In this document: positions 1-6,563 of the stretch, piece by piece
Position numbering within the stretch: position 1 is the first letter of the stretch
Layout: every line of letters begins with the position of its first letter
NCBI GenBank assembly: GCA_030688205.1
Contig: JAUYIQ010000062.1
Location: forward strand, 1 to 10,211
Origin: Candidatus Curtissbacteria bacterium
Lineage (GTDB): Bacteria; Patescibacteriota; Microgenomatia; Curtissbacterales; GWA2-41-24
Reading direction: 5' to 3'
DNA: 10,211 nt
Position numbers and translations under genes: made by a program
The notes under the pieces: model-generated
What the model was told of the DNA's origin: nothing
The model's database searches: none
What the model saw: the letters and a program-made list of their open reading frames with translations, nothing else

Positions 1-353
1 GTGATTGTCGCGGCGAAGAAAAGTGCAGTAGCAAGCCCGTTACCAATTGCAGTGATAACATCAAACTCGTATTTTCTAAACTGCAGAATGGCTATCAAAG
101 CCAGTGTCAGAACAAAAAAACCCAAAAGATAATTATTTTGGAAATCCAAAGCCAGCATATACGCATTTCTACCGTCTGCCGTTTGGGTTTCCCAGTTAAA
201 TACGCCCAGTAGAATAATGCTTGAGTACGAAGCTTGAAGAACATAGCGCAGAATTTGTTTAATGCCCGCGCTTTGCTTGGAAGCGACAGTAAGTATCATC
301 GGTGCAATAAGAAAAATTACCGGAAGGATTAGCAGACCGAAGTTGGCAGTCAT
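1..353 (-). CDS. Membrane protein of unknown function, N-terminal part (cut by window edge)
   Basis: Reading the minus strand from ATG at 353 gives 117 codons with no stop, running off the left edge, so only the N-terminus is visible. The protein begins MTANFGLLILPVIF and has about four hydrophobic segments, at residues 4-22, 34-52, 70-92 and 98-117. Short polar loops such as NWETQTADGR (about 54-63) and QFRKYEF lie between them. I do not recognise a family or a catalytic motif; a role in envelope transport or as a membrane subunit is only a guess. There is no Shine-Dalgarno sequence before the ATG. A possible -10 (TAAAAT, 364-359) lies five bases before it, which would suit a leaderless mRNA. 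The gene diverges from the PUR-like gene at 509. The start is the first in-frame ATG, but the frame stays open upstream for some codons. Confidence 0.72.
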   Translation of the reverse strand, partial: MTANFGLLILPVIFLIAPMILTVASKQSAGIKQILRYVLQASYSSIILLGVFNWETQTADGRNAYMLALDFQNNYLLGFFVLTLALIAILQFRKYEFDVITAIGNGLATALFFAATI

Positions 354-358
354 AGACA

Positions 359-387
359 ATTTTAGTTTATTCCCGAACGCTTGTCGG
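359..387 (-). promoter_or_regulatory. Candidate promoter for the left membrane-protein gene
   Basis: On the minus strand CCGACA (387-382, 4 of 6 to the -35 consensus) is followed after 17 bp by TAAAAT (364-359, 5 of 6 to the -10). Transcription would start at about 353-352, on the ATG itself, giving a leaderless mRNA. A perfect TTGACA at 393-388 is an alternative -35, but its best-spaced -10 (TAAACT, 18 bp away) is weaker. Confidence 0.4.
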
Positions 388-417
388 TGTCAAAATATTT
401 TGTAGAAAATTACTATC

Positions 418-446
418 TTGACATTCGGTTTTTATTCGGGTATAAG
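418..446 (+). promoter_or_regulatory. Sigma-70-type promoter of the PUR-like gene
   Basis: A perfect TTGACA (418-423), a 17-bp spacer and TATAAG (441-446, 5 of 6) form a near-consensus housekeeping promoter. Transcription would begin near 453, leaving a 5' leader of about 55 nt that ends in a perfect Shine-Dalgarno sequence. A second possible -10, TATATT, overlaps just downstream at 447-452. Confidence 0.75.
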
Positions 447-490
447 TATATTATCTTCTATTTTAAGAATCGGTAAAGAGTATTTAGGGG

Positions 491-499
491 AGGAGGTGA
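491..499 (+). promoter_or_regulatory. Perfect Shine-Dalgarno site for the gene at 509
   Basis: AGGAGGTGA, fully complementary to the canonical 16S rRNA 3' end, lies nine bases before ATG 509 and fixes that start. Together with the consensus promoter it suggests strong expression. Confidence 0.85.
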
Positions 500-508
500 G
501 CAAGAGAC

Positions 509-754
509 ATGGAAACGAGTAAGAAAAAGAGTTTTTCTCCAAAAAGAGTAAAATCTTCACACTTTAGAGTAGCCAACAGATCTTATTTTTTGGATATTAA
601 CCTTGCCTCAAATGACAAGAAGTATCTTAAGATCACAAGATCGTTGTTTATGGGCGAAGGAAACGACAGAAAGTATGATTCTGTGGTTATCTTCCCTGAA
701 GATATTGAGGGTTTTCAAAAAAGCTTGAAGGAAGTTGTTAGTTATATTAACTAA
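509..754 (+). CDS. PUR-like (DUF3276-type) nucleic-acid-binding protein
   Basis: This 81-residue protein looks like a single-repeat bacterial PUR-alpha-like (DUF3276) protein. The signature runs from about residue 22 to the end: SYFLDINLASNDKKYLKITRS, then a basic GEGNDRKYDSVVIF strand pair, then FPEDIEGFQKSLKEVVSYI as the terminal helix. Family members have the same pattern of a Y-F-x-D strand, a K-Y-L-K-I strand, a turn and a closing helix, and bind single-stranded DNA or RNA. The first 16 residues are Lys/Ser-rich and probably disordered. It is transcribed alone from its own promoter with a perfect Shine-Dalgarno sequence, so it may be an abundant, general nucleic-acid-binding protein. The target is unknown. 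Family assignment is by motif recall and is fairly secure; the exact role is inference. Confidence 0.8.
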   Translation: METSKKKSFSPKRVKSSHFRVANRSYFLDINLASNDKKYLKITRSLFMGEGNDRKYDSVVIFPEDIEGFQKSLKEVVSYIN

Positions 755-762
755 ACAATAAT

Positions 763-774
763 CACGCCGGCGTG
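763..774. repeat. Perfect 12-bp GC-rich palindrome
   Basis: CACGCCGGCGTG equals its own reverse complement and is strikingly GC-rich for this AT-rich gap. It lies 8 bp after the stop of the PUR-like gene and 2 bp before the -35 of the toxin-antitoxin promoter. There is no T-run on either side, so it is unlikely to be a terminator. A dimeric-protein binding site is possible. Confidence 0.6.
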
Positions 775-776
775 CA

Positions 777-805
777 TTGACTTTTGTAATACATTGTAAT
801 ACACT
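777..805 (+). promoter_or_regulatory. Toxin-antitoxin promoter with two tandem operator sites
   Basis: TTGACT (777-782) is followed after 17 bp by TACACT (800-805). A better -10-like hexamer, TGTAAT, sits at 795-800 but lacks a well-spaced -35. The ten bases TTGTAATACA occur twice in tandem (785-794 and 795-804). Each copy holds the odd-length palindrome TGTA-A-TACA (786-794 and 796-804), so two sites are one helical turn apart over the -10 region. Ribbon-helix-helix antitoxins bind such helically phased repeats to repress their own operon, so the CopG-type antitoxin at 1065 is the natural ligand (inference). There is no Shine-Dalgarno sequence before ATG 806. Confidence 0.65.
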
Positions 806-1093
806 ATGACTAGAATAATTGTTAGAGAACTAATTTGGGATAAGTGGAACAAAGAGCATATAAAAAGGCATGGAGTTACCATTGACGAGGTTGAAGTTGT
901 CGCAAGAAATATACTTACTCATAAAAAGGCTAAACAAGAAAGGTATTTAATAATAGGTAGAACTGGCTCAAGAATTATCACTGTAATCATTGATAGAAAA
1001 GGAGTTGGAATTTATTATCCGGTAACGGCAAGAGATGCAGCAAAAAAAGAAAGGAGAAAAGTTTATGAAAAAGAAAAAAAGAAAATTGCCTGA
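806..1093 (+). CDS. BrnT-like type II toxin (RelE-fold ribonuclease)
   Basis: This 95-residue basic protein matches the BrnT family, ribosome-independent mRNA-cleaving toxins with a RelE-like fold, neutralised by a DNA-binding antitoxin encoded immediately downstream. The visible signature is LIWDKWNKEHIKRHGVTIDEV (residues 9-29; family pattern WD..N..H...HGV...EV), then ERYLIIGRTGSRIITVII (45-62), and the C-terminal YYPVTARDAAKKERRKVYEKEK, equivalent to the family's S/TAR-A..ER..Y motif. Length is normal for the family. ATG 806 is the only sensible start, since no ATG, GTG or TTG follows before the conserved core, yet it has no Shine-Dalgarno sequence and may be leaderless. Its 3' end overlaps the antitoxin gene by 29 nt, which supports coupled translation. 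Nothing looks degraded, so the toxin is probably functional. Confidence 0.85.
   Translation: MTRIIVRELIWDKWNKEHIKRHGVTIDEVEVVARNILTHKKAKQERYLIIGRTGSRIITVIIDRKGVGIYYPVTARDAAKKERRKVYEKEKKKIA
1051..1056 (+). promoter_or_regulatory. Shine-Dalgarno site fixing the antitoxin start
   Basis: AAGGAG lies eight bases before ATG 1065, inside the toxin coding sequence. The earlier in-frame ATG at 1035 has no such site and would only add the ten residues MQQKKKGEKF, so 1065 is the better start. Confidence 0.75.
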
Positions 1094-1346
1094 TTTTAAT
1101 AAAATGAGTTATGAGGAGGAAGCTACATGGTGGGATACTCACGATTTGGGAGACTACTGGGGTGAATTTAAAGACGTTGACATTGTTTTTGATTTAAAAA
1201 AACCAAGAGACGAGACTTTAATCGTGCGTCTTCAAAAGGATATTAAGGATAAGTTAGAACTCGTTGCTAGAAACAGAGGCATAAACATGTCAACCTTGGC
1301 TCGTATGTGGCTTTTGGAAAAACTGCGGGAATCACAGGCAAAGTAG
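1065..1346 (+). CDS. CopG-type (ribbon-helix-helix) antitoxin, partner of the BrnT-like toxin
   Basis: Taken from ATG 1065 the product has 93 residues. Two family marks of the type II CopG antitoxin domain are clear. Near the N-terminus is MSYEEEATWWDTHDLGDYW (about 14-32), matching the family's EE-A-FW-THDL-DY segment. At the C-terminus is ETLIVRLQKDIKDKLELVARNRGINMSTLARMWLLEKL, a strand (TLIVRL) followed by two helices that form a ribbon-helix-helix DNA-binding fold. Unlike classical BrnA, the DNA-binding part is at the C-terminus and the acidic/aromatic segment at the N-terminus probably contacts the toxin. The gene overlaps the toxin by 29 nt. It likely represses the promoter at 777-805 through the tandem palindromes. 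The next gene starts 7 nt after its stop, so the module heads a longer transcript. Confidence 0.85.
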   Translation: MKKKKRKLPDFNKMSYEEEATWWDTHDLGDYWGEFKDVDIVFDLKKPRDETLIVRLQKDIKDKLELVARNRGINMSTLARMWLLEKLRESQAK

Positions 1347-1353
1347 AGTAAGA

Positions 1354-2925
1354 GTGGTTGGCGAAAAGGAAATTTGGTATGGTGCAATAATTGTGGGAAA
1401 ATTTTGGAAGTATATTTTTCTTGCCCTTATCGCCTTCAATCTTATTTTGGCTTCGTGGTATGTTCTTCACGGTGATCTTTACACTCATTCTGATATCTCC
1501 CGAGACTTTTTACTGTTAAATGAAATTTCAGAAAAGAAAATAGTTCTTATTGGACAGAGAGCCGGTATTGATCAACTGTTTCATGGTCCGCTTTGGCTTT
1601 ATTTAAACTTCCCGGCATATTTTCTGGGCGGGGGTAATCCTGTTGCCGTAGGTTGGTTTTGGATACTTTTAATTGCTGTTTTTTTGGTTGGCTCCTTTTA
1701 TATTGCCCGAGATTTATTAAACGAAACTGCAGCTTATTTTTATGTTCTTCTACTGTCCATTTTTCTTATAAGTCATGCTAAGGATATGAGTCATCCCATG
1801 GGTGTGCTGTTTACTTCGCCGTTTTTCTTCTGGGCTTTTTATAAATACGTAAAAACTTTAAAAGTGAAATATCTTGCCATAAGTGTTCTTTTATCGGGTG
1901 TTTTAATTCAATTTGAAATGGCCGGCGGATTACCATTTTTGGCGCTTTTTGCATCATTTTCTGCATATTTGATAGTAAAACACCGTAAATTGGAACATTT
2001 TTTGGCGTTTTTGATACTTTTTCTGCCGATTTCGACATTTATTTTATTTGATATTACTCATAGTTTTGTACAGACCAATGGATGGATTAATTTTCTGAGT
2101 GAGAAGAGTACCCAGCAGAATTATTTAAAGATTCTTGGTGAGCGATTTAATTTCATAATCTCAGCAGGGACCTCTTTCCTGTTTGTTTTCAAGCATGACT
2201 GGAAGCTAATGGATTTTGCGAACAGACTAATATCTATTACATTTTTCGTTTTGGTAGTTTTTTTAACTCGTAAAAATGTTCACAGAACTTTGTTTGCACT
2301 TTTTCTGTATTTTTATTTTGGGTATTTTTTTATCGCATCCCTGAAGCACGGTGCGCTTCTTATACATCAGGCTTTTGTTTTAATACCCCTGGTATTTTTA
2401 GCTTTTTGCGCACTTATAACAACTAAATATAAGCATCTAATTACCGTTCTTTTTGTAGGGATTGTTCTTGCGAATGAAATAGCTGCTATTGAGTACGTAC
2501 GCGCTGCGGCGGATTTTAGGGGAAAGAGCGAAAACTCGTGGAATTTTCTACACAAGATGGAAAGAGATATTTTTGAAAGTTCGGACTTGGAGTTTGGATA
2601 TTTTACTTATTCACCGGACGCGTTTTCCTACCAGTCTAAATCGGCGATGGTTTATGGAAGTCGAGAATTTCCCAACAAGCGCGTTTATTACTTTGAGAAG
2701 AAACCTGTGACTTATTTAGTTTTAGCCCCTACTGCCGTTAATGATCCTTGGGCAAAGTATTTTAAAGCAGATTGGTGGACGCAAAATACTTTGCACATTT
2801 ACAAAAAACCTCAAAGTGCGATTGATTATCCAAATGGATACAGAGTGGAAAGATATGAATTAACTCCAGAGGAAATCGCAGTTCCCTGGGAGAAATCTAC
2901 AGATACCGGAATTCACTTTAGGTAA
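1354..2925 (+). CDS. GT-C-fold membrane glycosyltransferase (PMT/GT39-like), first of three
   Basis: A 523-residue polytopic protein with around ten or more hydrophobic helices from residue 17 to about 375, then a soluble C-terminal domain of about 140 residues. The first extracytoplasmic loop holds HSDISRDF (45-52), the acidic motif typical of GT-C enzymes, followed by FHGPLWLYLNFPAYFLGG (76-93), the place where GT39/ArnT relatives carry a substrate-lipid motif. Such enzymes transfer a sugar from a polyprenyl-phosphate carrier to an acceptor outside the membrane; donor and acceptor cannot be read from sequence. The C-terminal part (about 400-523) is rich in Tyr, Phe and Trp and is probably the exposed acceptor- or donor-binding region. 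The start is GTG 1354 with at best a weak ribosome site; GTG 1393, just before the first helix, is an alternative. It follows the antitoxin by 7 nt and precedes the AlkD-like gene by 10 nt. Confidence 0.75.
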   Translation: MVGEKEIWYGAIIVGKFWKYIFLALIAFNLILASWYVLHGDLYTHSDISRDFLLLNEISEKKIVLIGQRAGIDQLFHGPLWLYLNFPAYFLGGGNPVAVGWFWILLIAVFLVGSFYIARDLLNETAAYFYVLLLSIFLISHAKDMSHPMGVLFTSPFFFWAFYKYVKTLKVKYLAISVLLSGVLIQFEMAGGLPFLALFASFSAYLIVKHRKLEHFLAFLILFLPISTFILFDITHSFVQTNGWINFLSEKSTQQNYLKILGERFNFIISAGTSFLFVFKHDWKLMDFANRLISITFFVLVVFLTRKNVHRTLFALFLYFYFGYFFIASLKHGALLIHQAFVLIPLVFLAFCALITTKYKHLITVLFVGIVLANEIAAIEYVRAAADFRGKSENSWNFLHKMERDIFESSDLEFGYFTYSPDAFSYQSKSAMVYGSREFPNKRVYYFEKKPVTYLVLAPTAVNDPWAKYFKADWWTQNTLHIYKKPQSAIDYPNGYRVERYELTPEEIAVPWEKSTDTGIHFR

Positions 2926-2935
2926 TATTGGTGTT

Positions 2936-3637
2936 ATGCAAATGTTAAATGAAATACGTATGGATCTTGAAAAGTTGAAAGATCCGCAGAGGGCAAAAGA
3001 TTCTGAATGGTTTTTTAAAACAGGTCCCGGACAGTACGGCGAGGGTGATATTTTTTTAGGGATAACAGTTCCCAAACAGCGTGAAGTTGCCAAAAAGTAC
3101 TCAGATTTAAGCCTTTCCGATATCCAAAAACTTCTTCTTTCCAAAATTCATGAACACAGGTTTGTTGCTTTGGCAATTCTGGTTAATAAATTTAAGAAAG
3201 CAGACAATTTTCAAAGAGAGGAAATCTTTGATTTCTATATAAAAAATGCCAAAAATATTAATAACTGGGATCTGGTAGATTCGAGCGCGCCGTACATAGT
3301 AGGGGAATACTTGGCAGGTCGCGGAAAAGCGATTTTGTATAAGCTGGCTGGTTCTGGCAATTTATGGGAGAGGCGAATTGCTATTGTTTCTTCTTCTGGA
3401 TTTATAAAAAGAGGGGAATATGAGGACACTTTTGCAATTAGTGAGATTTTACTTTCTGACAGTTGCGATCTGATCCACAAAGCAGTTGGTTGGATGCTGA
3501 GAGAAGTTGGTAAAAGAAATAGCGGTGAGCTTGAGAAATTTTTGAAAAAACATCAAAAAAACATGCCCAGAACTATGTTGAGGTATGCAATTGAAAGGTT
3601 TGATGTAAACAAAAAACGATTTTACATGGCTAAATGA
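2936..3637 (+). CDS. AlkD-like DNA alkylation repair glycosylase
   Basis: This 233-residue all-helical HEAT-repeat-like protein matches the AlkC/AlkD DNA glycosylases, which remove N3- and N7-alkylated purines without flipping the base. Family marks are FFKTGPGQYGEGDIFLGITVP (26-46), NNWDLVDSSA (109-118), LWERRIAIV (143-151), LIHKAVGWMLREVGKR (179-194) and MPRTMLRYAIERF (210-222). Equivalents of the B. cereus AlkD active-site residues are present: Trp111 and Asp115 in NNWDLVD, an Arg in WERR (146/147), and Trp186 in VGWML. Full length and intact, so probably active. The start may be ATG 2936 or ATG 2942; neither has a strong ribosome site, though GGTG at 2930-2933 is well spaced for 2942. Its stop overlaps the next start as ATGA. 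Finding a DNA-repair gene between two glycosyltransferases is unusual and suggests only transcriptional linkage. Confidence 0.92.
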   Translation: MQMLNEIRMDLEKLKDPQRAKDSEWFFKTGPGQYGEGDIFLGITVPKQREVAKKYSDLSLSDIQKLLLSKIHEHRFVALAILVNKFKKADNFQREEIFDFYIKNAKNINNWDLVDSSAPYIVGEYLAGRGKAILYKLAGSGNLWERRIAIVSSSGFIKRGEYEDTFAISEILLSDSCDLIHKAVGWMLREVGKRNSGELEKFLKKHQKNMPRTMLRYAIERFDVNKKRFYMAK

Positions 3638-5157
3638 CAAGATTTCTCATTCTTGTTCTAGTTCTTTTTTTGGCTGCCTACCTTAGACTTAATAGTTTAA
3701 GCAAGAATCCCCCCGGTTTTTATGCAGACGAGGCTTCTGTCGGATTTAATGCATATAAAATTCTGACAACCGGTCGTGACGAGCATGGAAAATTGATGCC
3801 CGTATTTTTTGAAGCATTTGGTGAATACAAGAATGCGTTTGCAATTTATCCCGTAGTTCCATTAATTGCCGTTTTTGGCGTCACCGAAACATCTGTGAGG
3901 CTTGCCCAGGTTATCTTCGGGCTTTTAGACATTCTCCTTATATTTTTTCTGGGTAAAGCTTTATGGAGTAGTGCAGTTGGGTTCATATCTGCTTTTGTTT
4001 TGGCAATTTCTCCGTGGCATGTTCACATAAGCCGTTTTATTATCGAAAGCCACAATGCCTTTTTACTTTTTGTTATGGCCGGAGTGCTTTTTTTAGTTCT
4101 TGCTAAGAAAAATAATTGGAAAACTTATTATTTAGTTTTGTCAGCCATATTTTTTGCTCTGTTGTTTTATACATATTTTGCCACAAGAATTTTTACGCCC
4201 ATATTTTTAATTGGACTCTTGTTTTTTTGGAGAAATGACTTTTTAAAGCTTTTCAAGAAATACCCAAAAAGGGCATATTTGGGCATATTTCTTTTCCTTT
4301 TTATTTTGATTCCGTTTGTTTTGCATATGGCAAGCGGGAAGGGTTTGATAAGATTCAATCAGATTTCCACCAAAAACAATTTTACCGGTAGTCTGAATCT
4401 TTACTTGAAACATTTTGATCCTAAGTTTGTCTTTGTTTATGGTGATTCAGATTATCCCGGCCAGCAGATAATTAGGCACTCAGTTTCCGGTATGGGGCTA
4501 TTTTATAAGTGGCAGCTGCCGTTTTTTGCGGCTGGACTCTTGTTTCTGATTTTTGCCGGGAAGAAAGAAAAAGATGCAAGAATAATTGTCTTTTTGATGC
4601 TGGCTCTTTATCCATTAGGAACTGTTGTTTCGGATGCCACAACCCCATTTGCCACGAGATCCGTAATTGGAATTGTCCCATATTCGCTTTTAGTGGCGTA
4701 CGGAATTTGGAGAGTTTTTGGAGCTTTAAAGATCGCACCTCTTAAGTTAATCCTTGTAATTCTGATTGGTTTTGCGAGTTTTTTTTACTTAAACCGGTTC
4801 TGGCAGCTTTATAAAACTTACGAGAATAGAGCGTATGGATATGCCGGATTCCAGTACGGTGCGCGCGAAATTGTCGAATATTTTTTGAGTAGTGATTATC
4901 AAATTAAGATTTTAGAAAGTGGGTTTGATGGGGCGCAGGCTTATTTGAATTTTTATAGCATGGGCAATTGTGCAGGATGCTATGTTTCTGATCCTGCGTA
5001 TACCGATGCTTCTGTCAGAAAACTTATAGCAGTTTCTGTCGATAACTTGGATGCTTTTGGCAGCAGGTATGAGGGACTGGTTGTAAAGAAGATATATTAT
5101 CCTGATGGGCGCGAAGCGTTTTATATTTTTGAAGCTACTTCTTTGAATTCCTTATAG
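3634..5157 (+). CDS. GT39-like membrane glycosyltransferase, second of three
   Basis: A 507-residue polytopic enzyme of the dolichyl-phosphate-mannose-mannosyltransferase-like (PMT_2/GT39) type. After a first helix (3-18) the first extracytoplasmic loop carries ADEASVGFNAYKILTTGRDEHG (31-52), with the acidic pairs Asp32-Glu33 and Asp49-Glu50 expected of the catalytic/metal site. It continues into KNAFAIYPVVPLIAVFG (66-82), as in bacterial relatives. Multiple helices follow to about residue 385. A loop near 252-290 (FDPKFVFVYGDSDYPGQQ) is also common in the family. The last 120 residues form a soluble domain with a Cys pair, Cys446 and Cys449, in GNCAGCY. It probably moves a sugar from a polyprenyl-phosphate donor to an envelope acceptor. 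ATG 3634 overlaps the AlkD stop (ATGA), a classic translational coupling, and there is no separate ribosome site. The gene ends only 5 bp from the convergent glycosyltransferase on the other strand. Confidence 0.85.
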   Translation: MTRFLILVLVLFLAAYLRLNSLSKNPPGFYADEASVGFNAYKILTTGRDEHGKLMPVFFEAFGEYKNAFAIYPVVPLIAVFGVTETSVRLAQVIFGLLDILLIFFLGKALWSSAVGFISAFVLAISPWHVHISRFIIESHNAFLLFVMAGVLFLVLAKKNNWKTYYLVLSAIFFALLFYTYFATRIFTPIFLIGLLFFWRNDFLKLFKKYPKRAYLGIFLFLFILIPFVLHMASGKGLIRFNQISTKNNFTGSLNLYLKHFDPKFVFVYGDSDYPGQQIIRHSVSGMGLFYKWQLPFFAAGLLFLIFAGKKEKDARIIVFLMLALYPLGTVVSDATTPFATRSVIGIVPYSLLVAYGIWRVFGALKIAPLKLILVILIGFASFFYLNRFWQLYKTYENRAYGYAGFQYGAREIVEYFLSSDYQIKILESGFDGAQAYLNFYSMGNCAGCYVSDPAYTDASVRKLIAVSVDNLDAFGSRYEGLVVKKIYYPDGREAFYIFEATSLNSL

Positions 5158-5162
5158 AGTAG

Positions 5163-6554
5163 CTACATTGCACCAGTTGAGAACGACATGAAGGTGTAGC
5201 CGTTTTTCGTTTCCTCGATTTTTGGATTTTTCAATTCTCGCGGTAGGTTATTTGGGTTGGGAGTAATTATCCAAGTTTTGTTTTGCGTTTTAAGAAACTG
5301 AGGAAGATTCGGGTAGTCGAGGATCCACCATTCACCGGGCTTGCCGCCGTTTTTCTGGACCATGAAGACTGCATTGTGATCAGAATAGTAAAGAAATGAA
5401 GTGAAGTCATGATCGTCTAGAATAACGGTGTCTTCTTTTGGAATTATGTCTTTTGCATGCTTGCCCAGAGTAGCGCCTATTTTTGAGCGGTCCGGAAATT
5501 TGTTTTCGATTCTTATCACAACAACAGTTTGTGCAATCACAAAAACGGCTATCATAAAAACTGTGATTTTAGGCCAAACCTTTAATAATTTTGAGGCCAG
5601 ATATCCAATTATTATTGCAACCAGGGGATAAGCGGGGAGATTGTACCAGCCAAGCTTTTCGGAGAGAAAGGACAGAGGAATAATAAAAAGAAAAATAACT
5701 ACTACAAACGAATGTAATATTTTTTTGTCCTCTGCTGCTATTTTTCTAATTTTTAGCGCTGAGATTATAACCAGTATCCACCACAGGCCCACGTCTTTTA
5801 CCAAATCCGCTACGTAACTTAAGGAGAAAGACGAAGCTGGCGATTGGAGCAGGTTATTGCCCGGATTTAGGATGTACCACTCGACAAACGGTTTGGCGAA
5901 TTTTATTGTTCCAAGCAGGTACCACCATATGGAAGAAAATAGTGCAGCCAGAGCGATAAATGCTAAGTTTTTTGGAAGTTTTTTTGTCGTAAACTGCGCA
6001 TATAGAGTGATTAGAAGCGCAGGAAATAACCCAAGAAACCAACCTTTTGTTAAAAACCCCAGACCCAAAAAGATTCCGCAGATGACAGAAAACATTTTTG
6101 ACTTTTCTGATTTTAAATAGCTGTAAAAACTTAATAAGAAAAGGCAAACAAGGAGTCCGTCTAAGTTGCCGTGGGCGAAGCGGATAACAACTTGCCCCAG
6201 CGTCAGAAAAACTAATGCAGATAGCAAACCACAAACAGGGTTAAATAGTTTTTTGCCAATAAGATAAACAAGAAGTGTTGCAATAGCTGCTGCTGTCGCT
6301 GAGACAATTCTTGTTTGCCATTCCCCCGGACCGAATAATTTAAAAAAAGGTAAGGAGAGCCAGAAATAGAGTGGTGGTTTGTCGAAATAATACTGGCCGT
6401 TCCAGAAAGGAACCATATATCCATAGTTTCCACTGGCCATGTTCTTGATAATTTCCCCATACCAGGCTTCGTCCCAGTTCCGAAGAGGATAGTTGCCAAT
6501 ATTTCGAAAAAAGACGACTGCGGCGAGAAAGAAAACTGCAAGTTGTGCAAGCAT
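5163..6554 (-). CDS. ArnT/PMT-like membrane glycosyltransferase, third of three
   Basis: A 463-residue polytopic enzyme closest to the ArnT (GT83)/PMT group. The N-terminal region is textbook: NWDEAWYGEIIKNM (26-39) with catalytic-type Asp28-Glu29, then FWNGQYYFDKPPLYFWLSLP (50-69) with the conserved Lys-Pro-Pro, then GPGEWQTRIVSA (75-86). Further marks are RFAHGNLDGLL (125-135), GFLTKGWF (166-173) and EKLGWYNLPAYPL (299-311), the family's late Tyr/Pro motif. A soluble tail begins near residue 350. ArnT enzymes move aminoarabinose from undecaprenyl phosphate to lipid A; CPR-type cells lack lipid A, so here the acceptor is probably another glycan or a protein (inference). The gene follows the SGNH hydrolase by 9 nt on the same strand with no Shine-Dalgarno sequence, so translation likely depends on re-initiation. 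Its 3' end is 5 bp from the converging GT39 gene. Confidence 0.88.
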   Translation of the reverse strand: MLAQLAVFFLAAVVFFRNIGNYPLRNWDEAWYGEIIKNMASGNYGYMVPFWNGQYYFDKPPLYFWLSLPFFKLFGPGEWQTRIVSATAAAIATLLVYLIGKKLFNPVCGLLSALVFLTLGQVVIRFAHGNLDGLLVCLFLLSFYSYLKSEKSKMFSVICGIFLGLGFLTKGWFLGLFPALLITLYAQFTTKKLPKNLAFIALAALFSSIWWYLLGTIKFAKPFVEWYILNPGNNLLQSPASSFSLSYVADLVKDVGLWWILVIISALKIRKIAAEDKKILHSFVVVIFLFIIPLSFLSEKLGWYNLPAYPLVAIIIGYLASKLLKVWPKITVFMIAVFVIAQTVVVIRIENKFPDRSKIGATLGKHAKDIIPKEDTVILDDHDFTSFLYYSDHNAVFMVQKNGGKPGEWWILDYPNLPQFLKTQNKTWIITPNPNNLPRELKNPKIEETKNGYTFMSFSTGAM

Positions 6555-6563
6555 AGAGGTATG

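Noticed and set aside
372..440. CCCGAA (372-377) and TTCGGG (435-440) as a long-range inverted repeat in the left divergent gap
   Set aside because: Six-base arms 57 bp apart are easily due to chance, and the intervening promoter elements explain the region better.
1035..1064. Earlier ATG at 1035 as the antitoxin start
   Set aside because: No ribosome site, and the added ten residues are low-complexity; ATG 1065 has AAGGAG at ideal spacing.
4271..4290. Tandem 10-base repeat GGGCATATTT x2 inside the second glycosyltransferase
   Set aside because: Only two copies, and it encodes an ordinary membrane-helix stretch; no link with the heptamer arrays.
5162..5207. Possible terminator for the plus-strand operon: GCTACA (5162-5167) pairing with TGTAGC (5195-5200), then CG and five T
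   Set aside because: The stem is only six pairs with a 27-nt loop and lies within the end of the convergent glycosyltransferase; too weak to call.
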